From assembly GCA_022539475.1 (NCBI GenBank), contig VCMS01000318.1:32091-96090 (forward strand): a stretch of 64,000 nt of DNA. Reading direction: 5' to 3'. Source of the DNA: Gracilaria domingensis. Its lineage: Eukaryota > Rhodophyta > Florideophyceae > Gracilariales > Gracilariaceae. Of this stretch, positions 52,372-62,417 are shown piece after piece. How positions within the stretch are numbered: position 1 is the first letter of the stretch; each line of letters begins with the position of its first letter. The position numbers and the translations under genes were made by a program. The notes beneath the pieces were generated by a model. The model saw only the letters and a program-made list of their open reading frames with translations. It was not told where the DNA came from and searched no databases.

Positions 52372-55300
52372 GGCTGTACAAGATCAACGTGCTCAGTTGG
52401 TCCTTCATCTGAATCATGATAGAATCGATTGATGTAGAATCGGTGTTGGAACCATTGAAGTGGAGGACTAAAAGGTGGAGCAGGGTAGTTTGATCGAACA
52501 ACATGGACAGTTCCCTGTAGTGCAGAAGCCGGAACCATCCCGTACCAAGGAGTTAACTCTACGATAGTCTCCGCTTTGGAATGACGAGGGAACGGAAGAG
52601 TGTGGTTCTTTTCATCGTTTGTAGCCCACCGTAAAGATATGCATTTCAATATGTGGTCGATGTTTGTTGCGGGGGGTAAAACCTCGAAATACCGGACGAA
52701 TGCCACCTCTGGTGCGGTAACTGCAGAATCAAGGAGAGATATTCGAATCAGAGCGACTACCTGGGCAACCCAAGTCTCTGAATCTTCTCCGCCTACAAAT
52801 ACAGCCGAAAACTTTGGCTTTCTACTGGGACCAAATGCTGGAGAAGCGAAGACACGTTGGATGATGGGGTATTTGGGTCGTCCCAGCTTAAGTGCCTTAG
52901 AAGACGAATCGAAGTGTTCAAGAGTCGGAACGAAACCGCCTTTCACGAGCGCCGAATTCACCAGAGTTATCCTTGTCTTTTCTGGGAAGTATGTAATAGA
53001 GTGCTCATCCAGTTTTTCTTTCACGAGACTGAGGAAAGGAGGAAGGGCCTGTTCACCAATTTGGTCAAGAATCGACCTTGTGTCCGTACTTGAGAACATC
53101 TCTCTAACAGCAGTCCATGTTTTTGAACTGGACATACTTGAAACACAAGGTTGAAGAGCTCGTAAAGTGAAAGAACGCCCTCTCATTGCAAATCTAGGAA
53201 GCTGTGTGGAAGTTCCTGGTAAACCTGGATTACGCTGGTAAGGAGTATTGCCGTTCCATTGCTTTCTAACATGTCCGTATTCAATGGAGCGAATAGTCTC
53301 CTCCACAGCCGTTGCTGTTCTTCTGGACGTCTTTTTGTAGTGTCTCTTAAATAGCAGGTGTGCATGTTCGTATATGCCTGCGTCGTAGTACTTGATACTT
53401 CCCAGACGGCGAATATCGTCCACGAGATGATCGAGAAGATGAAACTTCAGAGTTCACAGTCTGGAGGGATGAAGATCCGCCAGAGTCTTTGTTGCGGAAC
53501 GCTTGAAGGCTTCAATCTCCGAACTAAGACACAGGAGAGAGCTTTCAGTCCAATACGGGTCACGATTGTATCTGAATAAGGTCGAAAGCAAGTCCGAGTA
53601 CTGAGAGAAAACGGTTGTGATTGGGGCAACGTCCTGTTCTCCACAGCATATGTCAAAGAATGCTCCTATGAAGGGAAAGACCATGTCAAGTGCTTTGTAG
53701 TTTTTGGCCTCCAGCATTCCACGGAGACCGTCTTTCGTGAAGATACCATTCAAAGATTTGCCTTTCTCCTGCGTGGAGAAATCGATATGTAAACCTTTGG
53801 CAGGAGAATCGCGTTCTATGGCAGGTAGAATTGCGTTTGCATGGTTTAGGAGTTGGGTGCGTATCGTTCGAAATGAACGCGATGCAGATGTTCCTATTGT
53901 GGTGCACAGGGTGTCTGACTGCAGTCTCTCGATTGTGGCCGTTTTTATCAACTTTGAGATGCCGAGATGCAAGTTGTGTAATGGTTCGAATGAGAACAGA
54001 CTGTATGGAGACAATCCCGGGATCATTCCAAGGCTTACGGAAGTTTCGAGGAACGAAGGAATGAGAGATATGGAATTTGAACGCATCAGAGTATCCGCTT
54101 GAGATCTCCTCTCCCTCGCACGACGTGGACGTCTTTCCGCCTCGTCTTTTTGTGCATGTCGCAAGATAGCTGTGTATGTCTTTCGGATGCTTCTCGTGTG
54201 CTTTTGAGAACGTCCGTTGAATGAGGTGGGAATAGAACTGCATAAAGATGAGCGAGGGGCTTTGCATCTATGACACGGGCTTTCCGTTTTGGTCCCATGA
54301 AGAATGGACAGAATGTCCTTAGCCTCAGGAATATCCGCACAATAACTTGCAAGCAGAGGATGGCACACTCGACTTAGTTTGTCTTCGCCGATGAACTGAA
54401 AACCTTTCTGCGTGAGATTTAGAATGGGCTCCAGGACTTGACGAAGAGATTCTTGAAGGATTTGCATCCTGGACTCGCGTAGAGACTTGCAAGAAACGAA
54501 TTGCATTGCGTCTGCTTCAGATGCGGAAACCTCGATCAGTGTGGTAGGGAAGTATGCCACTACTGTGAGGTAATCACGGATACACTTACGGCAAAGCTCG
54601 TCGGAGAAGTTGAGAAATATGACGTGAAGAGGATAGGCGGTAACCGATGTTTGCTTTAGAGTTGTTGAAGACTTATCGGTGTATACCTGCAGAAGACCTA
54701 CGAAAGATTCACTGTAACTTATTTCTTGGGAGTACCACACTATTCTACTATCCAAAGAGCCCATGACCATTTCCTTAAGTTTTGAGGTGGCGTCTCTTGC
54801 GAGAGAGCCGGACATGGGGTGAGATATTTTCGTGGAGTGGGTCTGAGGTATAGGGTGGAAGAATTTGTTTTCGTTGTTAGCCAACTGGAGCTGTTTCAAA
54901 AGTGTCTGAACGGGGTCTCTCGTGTAGAGGGTGGCGCTGAACTTACATCCTTCTGGCGAGCCAGTTCTTCGATTGAAACCGTCCTTTGAGGCATATCGTT
55001 CGAAAATGGCGTTCTTCAGTTCTGTACAGCGCTTGGAACTTGTTATGGTCTCGTTGAATCGCTTTTGCGAGAATCGCGGGTCCCGAAGTAGCCCAATTAG
55101 CTCGTCTGCCTCACGATGACCAAGGTTGGAAGCTACTGAAGCCAGACAAACCGTGAGGTAATCCATATGCAAATCACCGAGGGCCTCCTCAGAAGGCACT
55201 GAGCGGGAACTGCTTCCGTGTTCTCGCTCTAATGACGCGGGACCCGGGGGAGGAGAAACACAATGCGAAGTGTCCGGAATGGGAGGGGCGCACGGAGTGG

Positions 55301-55547
55301 AGTCGACGATGTCCTCGGACACCGGAGGCTCGGGAAGGCGACAAGGGGCAGTGACCGTTTCGGAAGATGCGGGCGCTGGTGCGGAAAGCTTTAGACGCTT
55401 GCTTCTCCGAATGGGCCGGCTATTGTCGTCTTCCAGCGCTGCTTTCAGACGAAACGGGAAATGGTTGACATGCTGTTGAAGAGATAAGACTTCTCTGCGA
55501 GTAACGAAGGGGCACCCACGCTTCTTATGTGTACAGTAGTAGACCAT
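52368..55547 (-). pseudogene. KDZ/Plavaka-like transposase, one frame with a single internal TGA
   Basis: Codes about 1,059 residues from the Met of MVYYCTHKKRG (55,547; the frame is open to 55,643). N-terminal zinc finger: Cys5, Cys12, His26, His29. A long disordered region follows, then the conserved transposase block: QTSVTAYPLHVIFLNFSDEL, YLTVVAYFPTT, VCHPLLASYCADIPEAKD, the PCHRCKAP knuckle and LFSFEPLHNLHLGISK. After TGA at 53,454-53,456 the same frame continues as TLKFHLLDHLVDDIRRLGSIKYY...EHAHLLFKRHYKKTSRR, a region typical of the C-terminal part of these transposases. Cut-and-paste transposition is expected. The stop is the only lesion seen. Confidence 0.72.
53454..53456 (-). other. 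In-frame TGA in transposase
   Basis: The codon between ...LHPSRL and TLKFHLLDH. Upstream and downstream segments are in the same frame with no other stop, so it is a point nonsense mutation, a readthrough site or a sequencing error. Confidence 0.85.
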
Positions 55548-55764
55548 GGGAAGAAGAAATGAACGAGAAACGACGACAAAGACTGCAAGGGAAGGTTGTA
55601 AGAAGGGAGAAGGAGGTCGAGCGACAGTCAAGATCGACGTCATGCTGGGAACGGAGAATATATTTTGAGTTTAAATCACGTGCTTTCGTTCAAAAAGGAA
55701 CGTAGGTACACGTCGACCTCAACACAAGGGTGTACTTCTCGTACTATCTACCACTGGTTATAAA
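55548..55764 (-). promoter_or_regulatory. Presumed transposase promoter
   Basis: About 215 bases between the chosen start and the inner edge of the right terminal repeat. It includes an AAAATATATTC TATA-like stretch at about 55,657-55,667 on the minus strand, roughly 110 bases upstream of the start Met. Confidence 0.35.
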
Positions 55765-56429
55765 CCTGTGGTTTCCCAACGTTGTACGCTGTTCACTTGT
55801 CCAATCTCGCACAGAAGAATAAATCTCTTCCTTCCGCCGCCGCCGCCGCCCGTCCGACGTCCGACCTTCTGTTACCGTCGTGATCCGTGCCATCCTCGCG
55901 TTCTACTCCGCTCCGTCGTACTTTTTTCCGCCCTCGCACTCGCTACGAAGTAGCGTGCTGAGAAAGAGAATGAAGTACGCTTCATCTCTGCTTAATGGAT
56001 TCCATTAAGCGGACATGAAGCGTACCTCATTCTCTTTCTCCGCCCTCGTCGGACGCCTCCATAAAGCGGACAGCATCCGTATCTCACGGATGTATTCCGT
56101 GCAGTCTTTCCGTGCAGTCTTTTCGTACGTGCTTCCATATCCTTCTACGTATCTTTGTTCTAAACTAATCAATCCTCACCACGTCTCTTCGCGCTCTGCG
56201 ACATGTAAACGGCAGGAAAAAGGCTTTGGGTTAGTTTTGCGAGTTACTAGGTCCCTCGAATTTTCTAGCGCAACGTTTCTGTTTTGCTCTATCAATGGTA
56301 CGTTCCATCGCATTTCAAATGTATCCAACGGAGCATTGACTAACTTATGGATACTTTCTGCTTGCGTATACAGGTAAATGACTTTTGATGCGGACGTAGC
56401 TCACGAGTTGCAGGTGCAGGTTCATCAAG

Positions 56430-56463
56430 TAGGGAACCATGCATCTGGGCATGGTTCCCTACA
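56430..56463. repeat. Hairpin in right terminal repeat
   Basis: GTAGGGAACCATGC, ATCTGG, GCATGGTTCCCTAC: a perfect 14-bp stem. The left repeat keeps only one arm. Confidence 0.9.
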
Positions 56464-56473
56464 TTAGGAACGG

Positions 56474-56502
56474 AGAGGATGAGGCGCTTCGCGCCTCATC
56501 CT
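56474..56502. repeat. Conserved hairpin in right terminal repeat
   Basis: GAGGATGAGGCGC, TTC, GCGCCTCATCCTC: same stem as 26,433-26,461. Confidence 0.9.
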
Positions 56503-56870
56503 CTCGGAGTGCGTATTTGTTCTACCGATACAGCACTATGGTGGAGGTGCAGTCTGCGGGATCTGCCACAGATTGCGCCTACACCCGTTCCATCATGGAG
56601 AAATGGTACATGTAATATAGCGAAGTAGTGGTTAGCAAAAGCGGTCGATAGAACAATAGATACGAATAAAACGGTATGATTTCATAATGGGCATCATCTG
56701 TACTAGCACCAGTATTCCATGCGTTGCAGGGTATCATTCCGCAGAAGGTATCGTGTAATGTGCACCTTAATGGAAACTGAACCTAGACTTCGCGAAATAC
56801 CGTTCAGGTAGCCCTCGACTAAAGAACTAGCATGAGTGGAAAACCCACCAGTATTTACTGCACAGCGATT

Positions 56871-56970
56871 CTGGACGACCCAAGCAATTATCTCCAAATT
56901 TTGAAATAATTGATCTCGATATTTTTTTAAAAAATTTACTGGACGACCCTTGCCAATTTCTGGACGACCC
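56871..56970 (-). promoter_or_regulatory. Subterminal GGGTCGTCCAG repeats, right end (3 copies)
   Basis: Reverse-strand 11-mers at 56,871-56,881, 56,939-56,949 and 56,960-56,970. One more copy than at the left end. Candidate transposase-binding sites. Confidence 0.55.
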
Positions 56971-57003
56971 TCGCCAAAAACTAGCATCTGCAAGAGACAG
57001 ACG

Positions 57004-57640
57004 CACGACACGTGGGTGTGCAATACCTCGGAAGAGGGTTGGAGGAAAGAAAGGGAAAAGGAAAAGGAGAGCGAGAGCACCACGGGGTGGGGCCTCGCGA
57101 CAAGGTGACGAAGGATAACGGCGTACTGCCGGGGCTTTCCCTATACAGGGGCGAACGCGACAAACAGCGGTAAAACACTCCCACAGTTGGGTTCCTTTAG
57201 AGGACGCAGGGTGGATAAACGAACCGTGTCAACGGGGAGTCTCTCCGATTAGAAGTCGAGCAGCGCCGAAGGCGTGAACGATTAGAGCCAAGACCCGTCA
57301 GTAGGGTCACCTTGGTTGGGGCACTTTACTGGTGCGACGGCGGCGACGCCGTCGCACTAAGTAGTGTCCTAACTAAAATTAATAAATAATATTAACTAAA
57401 CTTCCCACTAATTGTGGCAACCGCCGACGTGTAGTGGCCAACCTCCAATCAGCTCCACCGTGTCCCACGTGTCCGAACCATCTCAATGGCAACCACTAGT
57501 AACTACTAGTCATATAATGGTGTGTACCAGGCAAACCCGTAAACGGGAAATATGACTAAGTCCTGTCAGAATACTCATAGATGAGCGTTGCACTACATAT
57601 CCCCCTCCTTAGGCGGTAATACAACCTCGACGAGGGCAGG
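57004..57640. other. Non-coding flank with hairpin; possible LTR or promoter region
   Basis: GC-rich then AT-rich sequence. A palindrome GTGCGACGGCG-GCGA-CGCCGTCGCAC lies at 57,332-57,357. CATATAATGG at about 57,510 could be a TATA box for the plus-strand ORF starting at 57,641. No matching LTR copy is inside the window. Confidence 0.35.
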
Positions 57641-59575
57641 ATGGCGCCGAGCCAAGAAGGTATAAGTGCAGCGCTCCCCGCTCCTCCGGTATGTTCTTCT
57701 CCTTCTCCCGTCATCGACGTGCTCCCTGCTCCTGCAGTAGCAGCACCTCCTCAGAGTACCGAACTCTCTCTCGCTTCTGCGATCAACTTTCCTCCGACAC
57801 CGGAACTAGACCTCACTATGAGTGGTGTTCCACCGAACCAGCCTCCGAACCAACCACCGTTTCCCAAAGGGGGCCTCACCGGATTCCGCTCCGTTCCGCT
57901 GCCTCAACAGGGCTCCAACCCGTCCGCGAGGCAATCGAACCCTGCCGCAGGATCCTCCGCGCAGCATGCCGCTCTCGCGGGCCCCGTCCTCGGGTTCCAT
58001 CCAGGTGTGGTCTGGCCGTCTTTCAACTTCCTTGTAGGGCTCAACCCGGCGAACCGGCAACATGCGAGGCGCTTCCGGCTCGCACCGTGGTTCCACCCAA
58101 CTGCGGTGTTCAATGAAAGCCTCATCACTGAGTATGCCGACGGACGCAACACCCTTCCGGGGGACCTCCCGGCAATGGTGACCACTTCGCGGGATTGGCG
58201 CATGCGCATCGCGATTCCTGTCCATCAGGTAGCGCGGGAGAATCGACAATCCCGGGAAGAAGCCCATGCCAACTTTGTCATGGTGGCTTACAAACGGCAA
58301 GGCCGGGCGCCGTTCGAGTTTCCTATCCCACCAGGGATGGACTTCGATGTGGCGTTTTACCGCACCCGCCGGGAAATCAGTTACTGTGACCGCCTAGCGG
58401 AGTTGGAAACCTTCGCCTGGCGGGGAATCCCCGTTGCACGGCAGGAAGCCATGTGCTGGACAAGACCGATTCTTCGGGCTGAGTTTCGATATCTCCCCCG
58501 CCGTTCGCGGTCTAACTTCCTTCAGAACTTCATCCGCCACGAGAGGCGGTCTCGATCCCAATTTGGGTACTTCCCTTCATATCAGAACGTGGAGATCCGC
58601 CATATCGCGGCTGCGCACCGACAGGGTCGGTATGTACCTCTGCCAGAGTGGTGGAGTTACCTCGAGGCATGCCGGGGGTGCTACATCGAGTTGCCCCCGG
58701 TGTTCACCTACCTAGGGTCATACCTGCTCACAGATCCCAGGACTAGGGTGTGGTCGGTTGTCGTCACCGAATGGGCTGTCCGCACCGCGGCGTTTGACCT
58801 CGCTGAGGCATATGACCAGTATCGACTGTGGTTCATCCCTCCCCGCGTGCGGGCGGCCATCCGAAGTTTGGATTTGGAAGTCCCCCTCGGAGGTCGTGCC
58901 AACAACGACGAGGTGTTGAGCCTTCTCGATTATATCGATAGTATCGACTGGACCGAAGTGCCTCTTTCTCAGAGTAGTCGCAGTGATTCGCCGAACGCGG
59001 GTGGATACGGCCCAGGTCTGGGAAGAAATACCGCTCTTGCGGGCGATTATGTCTTCTTCGACCCGTGGGATTATCGGGAGATTACCGCTGAGGAAGCGGG
59101 TGAGCTCCGTTCTGCTCCCCGGCGCGTGCCGGCCGATCACCCAACTGGGTTTGTGAACTCGGATGAGTATTACCGAGAGTACCTCGGGGGAGATCCAATG
59201 GTGGATAATCAGCCCGAGGACACGGGCGGTGACGATATCGAGATGATCGAAGAGATCGACGCAACCCCTGCGGGGGAGAGCGCCGGCTCTGCTCCGCTTG
59301 TCGGCTCCGCCTCGGCGGCTGACTTCATCGCTCCAACTCCGGTTCCCATTCCGGTACCCATTCTGGCTCAGCCGGCTCTTCCCGCTGTTGCGGCTGCTGC
59401 AGCTCATCCCCCGCCAGCGGGTGTGGACGAAGGTGCGATTATCGCTCGCTTCCTCCGCGGCGCGGGTTTAAGTGCTAGTGCGGCCTCTGGCGACGTCACC
59501 GCTATAGCGGATGCCTTGGCTCAACGCCTTGGCGGTATGCCTCCTCAGAATGAGGGCGATGGCGACGGCCAGTAA
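57641..59575 (+). CDS. Intact 644-aa protein of unknown function, antisense to Gypsy 2
   Basis: Long, GC-rich, unbroken ORF. N-terminal 110 residues are Pro/Ser/Ala-rich. A well-structured core follows from about 115 to 430, rich in Trp, Arg and Tyr (PWFHPTAVFNESLITEYADG; WRGIPVARQEA; VVVTEWAVRTAAFDLAEAYDQ), then an acidic linker (DDIEMIEEID) and an Ala/Pro tail with a helical end. No family recognised. Position beside the 3' end of Gypsy 2, similar GC content and architecture (disorder, helical core, acidic tail) make a Gag-like or additional retroelement ORF possible, but no CCHC knuckle is present. A host gene cannot be excluded. Confidence 0.6.
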   Translation: MAPSQEGISAALPAPPVCSSPSPVIDVLPAPAVAAPPQSTELSLASAINFPPTPELDLTMSGVPPNQPPNQPPFPKGGLTGFRSVPLPQQGSNPSARQSNPAAGSSAQHAALAGPVLGFHPGVVWPSFNFLVGLNPANRQHARRFRLAPWFHPTAVFNESLITEYADGRNTLPGDLPAMVTTSRDWRMRIAIPVHQVARENRQSREEAHANFVMVAYKRQGRAPFEFPIPPGMDFDVAFYRTRREISYCDRLAELETFAWRGIPVARQEAMCWTRPILRAEFRYLPRRSRSNFLQNFIRHERRSRSQFGYFPSYQNVEIRHIAAAHRQGRYVPLPEWWSYLEACRGCYIELPPVFTYLGSYLLTDPRTRVWSVVVTEWAVRTAAFDLAEAYDQYRLWFIPPRVRAAIRSLDLEVPLGGRANNDEVLSLLDYIDSIDWTEVPLSQSSRSDSPNAGGYGPGLGRNTALAGDYVFFDPWDYREITAEEAGELRSAPRRVPADHPTGFVNSDEYYREYLGGDPMVDNQPEDTGGDDIEMIEEIDATPAGESAGSAPLVGSASAADFIAPTPVPIPVPILAQPALPAVAAAAAHPPPAGVDEGAIIARFLRGAGLSASAASGDVTAIADALAQRLGGMPPQNEGDGDGQ

Positions 59576-59965
59576 ACGGGAGCCGAGCTTCCCCATGCGT
59601 GGGTGATTACCTGTTCACAGTAGTATAGCCTTGAGATAAAAAGATTTTTTGCTTCATTCACGTCTTCGACGGTGTATTCCTTCCTCACCGGCATAGCCGG
59701 CTAATGTAATGCGATGCGATGCGCTGCGAAAAATGCACCCTTCCGAGGGAAAAACCATGTTCATGGTGTGGCAGCGAGACCATTACCAGCGAGCTGGATG
59801 AAAAACCCTCAGGAGTGAGCCTTCCTTCCGAAAATCGGTGTTCTCACGGCTCGAGCCGGTCGAACCGTCAATGCGACAGGCATTCCACCTAGATGGAGTG
59901 GACTCAATCCCGTCGCATGACGTGTGTGTGCCAACGATCTGACTTCCTCCGTTTCCACGGCAACC
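59576..59965. other. Spacer between the unknown ORF and the Gypsy 2 end
   Basis: About 390 bases with short repeats (GCGATGCGATGCG) and no gene. The 3' end of Gypsy 2 is expected here, but the LTR could not be delimited. Confidence 0.4.
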
Positions 59966-60634
59966 TCATCCCACTTGGGCTTGATCCAGCGTCCCTGGCG
60001 GTGCAGTACCCGTTTTTCGGTGATAACTAATGACCTTCGAGCGAGGCAGGTGCTCGATTGGCTCAAGAGTATCCCAACTTGGGTCGTAACCGTACCAACG
60101 GACGCGGTATAACAAGATGCCCTCCTGGTCCCAGGTATGCCCGACAATGTCGGCGACAACGTACTCCTGAACGTACACTTGCCGGCCTTGCCGTGTTGTA
60201 GTCACATCTCCTTGCGACAACCCTTGTGGTGGTGCGATATCCACGAGTGGAACTTCCGCGCGGCTTGCCGTAATTCGTGCGATTGCTTCACCTCTTAGGA
60301 GGCGCTCAATACCCGAATCACGGTGGTCGCCTCGCCTTCTCATGGCGCGCATTTCTGCCTGCGCAGTATCCCGCTCGGCGGTGGCAATTCCCTTTTGAGG
60401 GGTGGTGACGCTAGATGAGCTGGCGACGCCTTGCCGTCGTACGGCAAGTTTGCGTGGATCCTTCCGTCGTGACGGTTCAGTCGGTGCCGCAGCGGCTTGC
60501 TGATCGCCGTTTCCGCTTGACGCGGGAGATGCCTCCTCACGGGGCTCGACCACTGTGCGTGCACGTGACTGATCCAACGGTTGGTTTCCACGCTCCCTTG
60601 GGAGAACCGCCTCCCTGTTACAGGTGTCGCTCAA
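59966..60634 (-). pseudogene. Gypsy 2 C-terminal region with chromodomain, 222 aa frame
   Basis: Basic, low-complexity linker, then YVVADIVGHTW and the chromodomain LLYRVRWYGYDPSWDTLEPIEHLP, which keeps the Tyr/Trp cage positions that bind methylated histone H3 tails and guide integration. It is cut off from integrase by the upstream ATCC-rich insertion. Confidence 0.8.
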
Positions 60635-60983
60635 CGGCGCAGCCGTTGAATTTCCAATTTTTCCAACTTTTTGATTCCGGTTCTGAACGGCTACGTCCGG
60701 GTTACCGGGGCTTTTGACACCGCTGGCGGCGTTCGATCTCCCGATCTCGACGCGCGGCTGCGCCTGCGCCGATATTTTTTACCCAGCACTTGGTGATTTC
60801 GTACCGTCCTTGACGTGAACTCTCCCCGGAGCGTCCGGCATTCCACCAACGGTGGTGTCAGTGTATACCGAGGCACTTGGGGTCCCTTTTTTTCCTGCTT
60901 GAGGCTGCTCCGCAGTATTTCCCATGGTTCCTGGTCCTTCTGCATCGCGTTGCGCGGTGGGTTTCGGTGTCGCTGCCCCAGTG

Positions 60984-61400
60984 AAGTATACGGATGCTCA
61001 AATGATACCCCGTAGATTTGAAATCCGGATGTCTTTCGCATATCATCTGGATATCTTACGTATATCCATGATATCCCTGTGACATCCAGTAGATATGACA
61101 GATGATGTACGAAATGATACTCTTTTGATGCCCTTGAGACATGCATCAATTACTTTGAAAGATATAACAGTAGATATGACGAATGATTTTGAAAACCAAA
61201 TTTGCTTCTCTTGGAATTGCTCGGACATCATTCGGACATCCAGAAATCAGACGAATATAATTGGTATGGATATTGTGAGCATGTTCGTGTATCCTATGTA
61301 CATCGGCCGTATATCCAATTTCAAAAATGAGATGGGTATCCGAGAAATCACTCGGATATCCAAAGCATATCTAAGGAATATCAAGCGGATATCAAAGTAT
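60984..61400. repeat. ATCC/GATATCC-rich insertion in Gypsy 2
   Basis: About 410 bases of degenerate GATATCC, GGATATC, GGACATC and GATGAT words between the integrase linker and the chromodomain frame. AAGTAT occurs at both edges (60,984-60,989 and 61,395-61,400), a candidate 6-bp target duplication. Same style as 25,085-25,514 in Gypsy 1. Confidence 0.7.
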
Positions 61401-62417
61401 TTCCCTGGGTGCGCTTTCCCCAGTGGGGCTTCGTTCCGACGACGTCGGCTTTATGCCGGCGACATCATTCGACTCCGTTTGACCCAGCGCGGCTGGTAAA
61501 CCACGAGTTTCTTGTGACTTCAATGATTCCGCTTCTGCGTGAGTGCCCTCAACCGGCGACGGTGTAGACTTCCCGTGGACCGGCGTATGTTGCGATCGTT
61601 GCCAGCGCGTGGTCCCTTCACTGACCGGAACATCTGGGGATGTCGTACCAGTCCGTGCTGCACGGTTGTTCTCACGACGCGACGTCGGAATTGAATCCTC
61701 AGCAGAGCGGATATCCTCCTCCCCCTCCTTAGATGGAGCGGCGTGGGGAGTGGCAGAGCGTCCCGCATCGCGGGTTAGCGAACCCAACGATGGGGTACAA
61801 ACGGGGGTGCCAGTGTGGCTATTGTTTTCCGACGCAGTCGGGTGATCCGACTCCACCGGGAGGTCTGTAAGGCCTCTGTTGGGGTGGGGCATAACTGAAG
61901 GTCTTTACACCACATTTGTTTCCGGTTGTAGCGGTGTTTTTGAGTCCGTAGACACGGGTTCCGTATGAGACGGGGTAACCTCAGACGAGGGTGGGCGGGC
62001 CAGTACCACGCGGTCGCGGGAGATCGGCTCCTGCGCGTCAGCGACTTGTACCACCAAAGTGTCCGGTGTAACCGAGATTACCTTGAAGGGTCCATCCGCC
62101 ACAGGCGAGAGCTTATGACGTTTATCCCTTTCAGGGTTGTAGTGTTCCTTCCGTACGAAGACACGGTGACCCACAGTAAGTGGTTCAGGGGTTCTTCCTC
62201 GCAAGCGAGCATCAAAATCACGCTTGTAAGCGACTTGGGCTTTTGCCATGGACTTCCGAGCAGCGGGGACTAACTTCGTTAGCGAAGCCTTCCATTTTTG
62301 GCGGTAATCACCCACGGATGGGAAATTGCCGAAGGTAGCTTGTGATTCTAACGCCACAGGCGGGGGTGTTCTTGACAAGACCAGTTCGAATGGGGAAACA
62401 CCAGTAGTCCTGTGCAC
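61392..62417 (-). pseudogene. Gypsy 2 integrase C-terminus and linker
   Basis: Frame 62417-61905 continues integrase after the duplication (HRTTGVSPFELVLSRTPP; AQVAYKRDFDARLRGRTPE; RKEHYNPERDKRHKL) and frame 61892-61392 encodes the Ser/Thr-rich linker (HAAPSKEGEEDIRSAEDS). Equivalent to 23.5-21.5 kb in Gypsy 1. Confidence 0.75.

Larger units (their letters stand above)
25953..57003. mobile_element. Giant KDZ/Plavaka-like DNA transposon, about 31 kb, with modification-gene cargo
   Basis: Bounded by long inverted repeats whose outermost 16 bases, CGTCTGTCTCTTGCAG, are identical at both ends in opposite orientation. A KDZ-type transposase lies just inside the right repeat. The interior carries ParB-like, 2OG-dioxygenase, DNA methyltransferase and SET genes, three metabolic-type genes and nested repeats. 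The left end abuts Gypsy 1 exactly. No target duplication is visible: the eight bases outside the left end (TAATCGAT) and right end (CACGACAC) differ. KDZ elements are known in the literature to travel with TET/JBP-type dioxygenases, which supports the grouping. That all cargo moved as one unit is inference. Confidence 0.68.
55765..57003 (-). repeat. Right long terminal inverted repeat (1,239 bp)
   Basis: Inverted match to the left end. It includes the tip, three GGGTCGTCCAG motifs, two hairpins and a GAGTGCGAGGGCGGAAAAAA segment. An imperfect palindrome of about 40-bp arms centred at 55,999/56,000 (TGCTTAATGGA/TTCCATTAAGC) is unique to this copy. Confidence 0.9.

Noticed and set aside
56981-57060. 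Right flank read as the missing half of the Gypsy 1 reverse transcriptase (minus-strand reading ...RVV joining IDYRKLN)
   Set aside because: Only three residues fit; upstream bases do not encode the expected Gypsy motif (ASPVVLVxKxDG) and become GC-rich non-coding sequence.
57691-58905. Overlapping frames of 60-229 aa on both strands inside 57,641-59,575
   Set aside because: GC-rich shadows of the intact 644-aa ORF.
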